Assembly: GCA_937863625.1 (NCBI GenBank) | Contig: CALMGO010000455.1 | Location: 1 to 9,338 of the forward strand | DNA from: an uncultured bacterium | Lineage (GTDB): Bacteria > Planctomycetota > DG-23 > SLPQ01 | Length of the DNA: 9,338 nt | Reading direction: 5' to 3' | Shown: one piece after another, positions 6,902 through 9,338 of the stretch | Layout of the letters: every line of letters begins with the position of its first letter | Position numbering within the stretch: position 1 is the first letter of the stretch | Notes under the pieces: model-generated | The model's input: only the letters and a program-made list of their open reading frames with translations | Databases searched by the model: none | What the model was told of the DNA's origin: nothing | Made by a program: the position numbers and the translations under genes

Positions 6902-8032
6902 ATGACCGGACGTGAAAAAATCGAACTCGCTTTCTCCCCGAGGGGAGCGTCCGACTTCCCGGCCGTCATCTGCTACGAAGGTATCTACTACCGCGACCGC
7001 TGGGAGGATGTCACGTCCTGCCCCTGGTGGTACGCATTTTCCAACGACCTCGACAGACAACTCCAATGGCGCGCGGATGCTATTGCGCGCCTTAATCAGG
7101 ACTGGTTTGTCGTCCCGATGTGCGCTTCGCGCGAGGACCGTGCTGCCGTCACCGTTGCCGAGCGCCCGGACGGTGTGTACAGAAGCGATGCCCGCTCCGG
7201 CGCGTCTGAAAAACTCGAACGTCCGCCCGTCGGCGGCTTCTCGCTTGCCTCCGGCATGGCCACTGTCCGCTTCGAAGGCCTCGCCGCGACCAAAAGCCGA
7301 ATCGACGAACTTTTGCCTCTCCCGGCGAATGCGCCCGAGGATGTCATCGAATGCGGCCGCGATGACCTTGCGCGCATGCTCCTTGCCGGTCCTGCCCGCG
7401 ACCTTTACCCTGTCTCCTATATCGGTTCCCCGTTTTGGGCGCTCGCTTCCCTCTGGGGTTTCGAAGGCATGATGCTAATGGTCGCTACGCGCCGGGATCT
7501 CGTTCGATACGCCACAGAGAGGGCCCTCGCCCGCGCCGTGCATGCCGTGCGACACGCCGCACTCCTTGGTGCACGCGCTGTCTGGATTGAGGAATGCCTC
7601 TCCGACATGATAAGTCCTGAGGCCTTTAGTACCCTTAATCTCCCGCTCCTTGGCGCAATGGTCGACTCCATCCATGCCGCCGGGATGAAGGCTATCTATT
7701 ACTACTGTGGTAACCCCGCCGACCGTTGGGAGCATCTCTTTGCCGCCGGTGCCGACGCTCTCTCCCTCGAAGAGGCCAAAAAAGGCTGGACGATAGACAT
7801 TGGCGAAGTTGTCGACAGGGCAGGGGGGCGCTGTGTCGTTCTCGGCAACCTCGACGCGATTAACCTCCTGCCAAACGCTCCCGAAGACGCTCTCCGCCGC
7901 GAGGTTTCCCGCCAGCTCGCCGCCGGCCGCCGCAATTCCAACCGTTTCATCATGTCCATAGGCAGCCCTGTCACGCCCGGCACGCCGGCTTCCCGCGTCC
8001 GCCTTTACACCGACCTTGTCCACGAGGGTTGA
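6902..8032 (+). CDS. Uroporphyrinogen-decarboxylase (URO-D) superfamily protein, methyltransferase-like
   Basis: This 376-residue cytoplasmic protein of the URO-D/MtaA/CmuA superfamily is probably not the haem-pathway decarboxylase. Supporting segments are the N-terminal TGREKIELAF (2-11), WIEECLSDMISPEAF (228-242, family acidic-x-SP-x-xF region), HAAGMKAIYYYCGN (258-271), GADALSLEE (283-291), VVLGNLD (312-318) and GSPVTPGTPASR (354-365). In corrinoid-dependent methyltransferases of this family, zinc is held by a His-x-Cys pair plus a later Cys. Here the region reads Y267-Y268-C269, and the later position appears as Ser (MSIGSP), so the zinc site is incomplete. RBS GGAGA (6892-6896) precedes the ATG by 5 nt. 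Divergent members of this kind are abundant in PVC and related bacteria and have no established role. No corrinoid-binding partner gene is adjacent. Confidence 0.8.
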   Translation: MTGREKIELAFSPRGASDFPAVICYEGIYYRDRWEDVTSCPWWYAFSNDLDRQLQWRADAIARLNQDWFVVPMCASREDRAAVTVAERPDGVYRSDARSGASEKLERPPVGGFSLASGMATVRFEGLAATKSRIDELLPLPANAPEDVIECGRDDLARMLLAGPARDLYPVSYIGSPFWALASLWGFEGMMLMVATRRDLVRYATERALARAVHAVRHAALLGARAVWIEECLSDMISPEAFSTLNLPLLGAMVDSIHAAGMKAIYYYCGNPADRWEHLFAAGADALSLEEAKKGWTIDIGEVVDRAGGRCVVLGNLDAINLLPNAPEDALRREVSRQLAAGRRNSNRFIMSIGSPVTPGTPASRVRLYTDLVHEG

Positions 8033-8120
8033 GTGCCTCACTCCTGCCGCGTGCTGATATTCAAGAGCGGTGTTCATTTGTTGCCTTGCCGCTCCTTCCC
8101 GTTTCGCTCGCGAATAATAC

Positions 8121-8148
8121 TTCGAATGTGCCTGCAAAGTGCTATACT
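8121..8148 (+). promoter_or_regulatory. Candidate extended -10 promoter for the SUMF1-domain gene
   Basis: TGCTATACT at 8140-8148 is an extended -10 element (TGn plus TATACT). TTCGAA at 8121-8126, 16 bp upstream of the hexamer, is a weak -35. The predicted start point (about 8155) falls in a small dyad, CACTG-N6-CAGTG (8152-8167), which could be an operator or a leader hairpin. The promoter lies in the 197-bp gap after the URO-D-like gene, suggesting independent transcription of the next gene. Confidence 0.5.
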
Positions 8149-8229
8149 GCTCACTGTGTCTCCAGTGCCGCAGTATTGTGTTGATTCCCCTGCGTCGGCG
8201 AAGAAGACATGGAAGGAGAGTGACGCGCT

Positions 8230-9129
8230 ATGAAAAAGGACCTCTTTCCCCGGTGCCTCCTGCTGGTTGTGCTCCCCACGCTCCTGGTCTTGGAGGTCTC
8301 CTGTTCGAGCGACGAAAGCCTTCCTTCGCCCGATGGCGTGGTTGCGTCCGGGGACTCCCAACTGCGCGCTCCGGATGGTTTCCGCCCCGTGCGCGGCTCC
8401 TCGGCTGAGCCCTACACTGATACCGGTTGGGCTGCCGAGGTGACACACGAAAAGACGGGAATCGCCATGGTCTTCATCCCGGCTGGCCGGTTTGAAATGG
8501 GTTCTCCCAAGGCCGTCCGTGACAGTTCGGACGACGAGCGCCCCGTTCACACCGTTCGCATAACGAAGCCCTTCTACCTCGGGAAATTCGAAGTTACCCA
8601 GGACCAGTGGACCCGCGTCATGGGTGACTGGTCCTTTGCCTTCAAAGGTGGCGACAGCCCGGCTGAGTCCGTGTCGTGGAATGATTGTCAGGACTTCTTC
8701 GCCGCCGCCGGCGGCCAACTGCGTCTTCCCACTGAGGCCGAATGGGAATATGCCTGCCGTGCGGGCTCCTCGACCGCTTACTCCTTTGGCGACAGTCCTT
8801 CCTCTCTCGGCGACTACGCTTGGCACGCTGGCAACAGCGGACGAAAGTCCCACCCCGTCGGCCGCAAGAAGCCCAATGCATGGGGCCTCTACGACATGTA
8901 CGGAAATGTCTTCGAATGGTGCCAGGATTGGTGCGACTTGGGGTACTATGAGAGAAGCCCTGTCGACGACCCGCCCGGGGGCGACCCGGGCAGTCTGTCC
9001 TATCGCGTCGTTCGTGGCGGTTCATGGACGCACGGCGATGTGGGGCCTCGGTCGGCCAACCGCAGCGGCCTTGACCCGAAGACCCGCAGCCTCTCCGATG
9101 GCCTGCGCGTCGCGCGCTCACTTGAATGA
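8230..9129 (+). CDS. Exported SUMF1 / formylglycine-generating-enzyme-like domain protein
   Basis: This 299-residue protein has an N-terminal hydrophobic signal (8-25; MKKDLF then a leucine/valine-rich core ending VSCSS). The cysteine at 25 suggests a lipoprotein, but Glu at -3 is a poor lipobox, so anchoring is uncertain. After a low-complexity linker (26-70) comes a full FGE-sulfatase-type domain: IAMVFIPAGRFEMGSP (78-93), the YLGKFEVTQDQW region (116-127), ESVSWNDCQDFF (146-157), LRLPTEAEWEYACRAG (164-179), GLYDMYGNVFEWCQDWC (219-235), RVVRGGSW (259-266) and DGLRVAR (290-296). True FGE uses two cysteines near the C-terminus after RGGSW. None occurs here beyond residue 235, so it is unlikely to make formylglycine. 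Non-catalytic relatives are thought to bind ligands or partner proteins. AGGAG at 8214-8218 lies 11 nt before the ATG. The stop is at 9127-9129. Confidence 0.88.
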   Translation: MKKDLFPRCLLLVVLPTLLVLEVSCSSDESLPSPDGVVASGDSQLRAPDGFRPVRGSSAEPYTDTGWAAEVTHEKTGIAMVFIPAGRFEMGSPKAVRDSSDDERPVHTVRITKPFYLGKFEVTQDQWTRVMGDWSFAFKGGDSPAESVSWNDCQDFFAAAGGQLRLPTEAEWEYACRAGSSTAYSFGDSPSSLGDYAWHAGNSGRKSHPVGRKKPNAWGLYDMYGNVFEWCQDWCDLGYYERSPVDDPPGGDPGSLSYRVVRGGSWTHGDVGPRSANRSGLDPKTRSLSDGLRVARSLE

Positions 9130-9162
9130 CAGAGATACTCTCCTGCGTGGCTTGCACTGCGC

Positions 9163-9202
9163 CATCTGTGGCAGATGCCCACGTGGCAGTTGCCGGTGGG
9201 CA
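9163..9202. other. Two overlapping, mutually exclusive hairpins in the 9130-9271 gap
   Basis: CATCTG-TGG-CAGATG forms a 6-bp hairpin at 9163-9177. TGCCCAC (9176-9182) pairs with GTGGGCA (9196-9202), with an inner GGC/GCC, to make a second stem that shares bases 9176-9177 with the first. No run of Ts follows, so neither is a standard intrinsic terminator. The structure could slow or attenuate transcription between the SUMF1-domain gene and the next gene, or it may be chance. The rest of this 142-bp gap shows nothing I can name. Confidence 0.3.
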
Positions 9203-9271
9203 GGCACTCAGTTATCATTTCGCTTCTATTGCGTCTGGAAATCTCTGTCCTTGTAGCAAAAGGAGCAGCAA

Positions 9272-9338
9272 ATGAACCCGACCCTTGTGACTACGATGCG
9301 TTTCTCGGCAATTTCCGACGACGAGATTTACAGACTCC
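9272..9338 (+). CDS. Start of an unidentified gene, cut by the window edge
   Basis: ATG at 9272 is preceded by AGGAG at 9261-9265 with a 6-nt spacer, and the frame stays open to the edge (22 codons, beginning MNPTLVTTMRF and containing SDDEIYRL). There is no signal peptide or membrane segment in the visible part, so a cytoplasmic protein is likely. The family cannot be recognised from so little sequence. The strand and codon style agree with its neighbours. Confidence 0.6.
   Translation, partial: MNPTLVTTMRFSAISDDEIYRL

Noticed and set aside
5612..7066. A 484-codon open frame on the minus strand
   Set aside because: It is codon-aligned antisense to the beta-helix gene, runs on into the URO-D-like gene, and lacks any recognisable domain. 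The pyrimidine-ending codons of the sense strand explain its openness.
6902..8032. Calling the URO-D-like protein HemE
   Set aside because: Its N-terminal region lacks the recognisable HemE substrate-arginine motif, no haem genes are nearby, and the C-terminal motifs fit the divergent methyltransferase-like branch better.
8033..8233. A small plus-strand frame beginning directly after the URO-D-like stop
   Set aside because: It has no ribosome-binding site, contains the promoter and leader of the next gene, and has unremarkable composition.
8074..8853. A 259-codon minus-strand frame opposite the SUMF1-domain gene
   Set aside because: It has the same antisense register effect. It spans the promoter region and half of a well-supported gene.
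8230..9129. Calling the SUMF1-domain protein a formylglycine-generating enzyme
   Set aside because: The C-terminal active-site cysteine pair is absent.
8624..9256. A 210-codon plus-strand frame overlapping the SUMF1-domain gene
   Set aside because: It is out of frame with strong SUMF1 motifs, and its translation is rich in Ala, Pro, Arg and Thr without a fold signature.
1..9338. CRISPR arrays, tRNA or rRNA genes, insertion-sequence transposases
   Set aside because: I saw no regularly spaced direct repeats, no cloverleaf or rRNA-like sequence, and no transposase motifs on either strand.

Overview
The window is an ordinary, gene-dense bacterial chromosomal segment. It is GC-rich, and every gene I can support lies on the + strand. 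There are seven complete genes, a gene start cut off by the right edge, and possibly the tail of another gene at the left edge. The gene families include Gfo/Idh/MocA oxidoreductases, divergent uroporphyrinogen-decarboxylase-like proteins, secreted beta-helix proteins with a 'choice-of-anchor Q' type C-terminus, and exported SUMF1-domain proteins. Together they resemble gene-rich environmental bacteria of the PVC group (Lentisphaerota, Planctomycetota, Verrucomicrobiota) or nearby candidate phyla such as Hydrogenedentota or Sumerlaeota. That assignment is inference from gene content; no rRNA or other phylogenetic marker is present. Codons mostly end in C or T, and this explains several long but spurious antisense reading frames.

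Layout. Bases 1-126 hold a possible gene tail and a TATAAT promoter element. Bases 127-4037 look like one operon: two tandem, clearly paralogous ArsB/NhaD-type (citrate-transporter-like) permeases, then a Gfo/Idh/MocA NAD(P)-dependent oxidoreductase starting at GTG 2877, with gaps of only about 40 bp. A thiolase (4146-5378) with all four catalytic positions follows, behind its own candidate promoter. Bases 5379-5698 are non-coding and carry an approximately 210-bp nested palindrome with perfect 14-bp terminal inverted repeats (5392-5601), either a MITE/REP-like element or a structured RNA.

Bases 5699-8032 form a two-gene unit: a secreted right-handed beta-helix protein and a cytoplasmic URO-D/corrinoid-methyltransferase-like protein. 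A 197-bp gap with an extended -10 promoter leads to an exported SUMF1/formylglycine-generating-enzyme-like protein (8230-9129) that lacks the catalytic cysteines. A 142-bp gap with two mutually exclusive hairpins then precedes the start of an unidentified gene (9272 to the edge).

Functional reading (inference): uptake of a small molecule, probably anionic, through the duplicated permeases could feed the oxidoreductase. The beta-helix protein may act on or bind extracellular polysaccharide. The thiolase is a general acyl-CoA enzyme whose pathway cannot be told from its neighbours. I did not find a convincing new multi-gene system. The items most worth a second look are the palindromic element, the duplicated permeases, and the altered active sites of the URO-D-like and SUMF1-like proteins.
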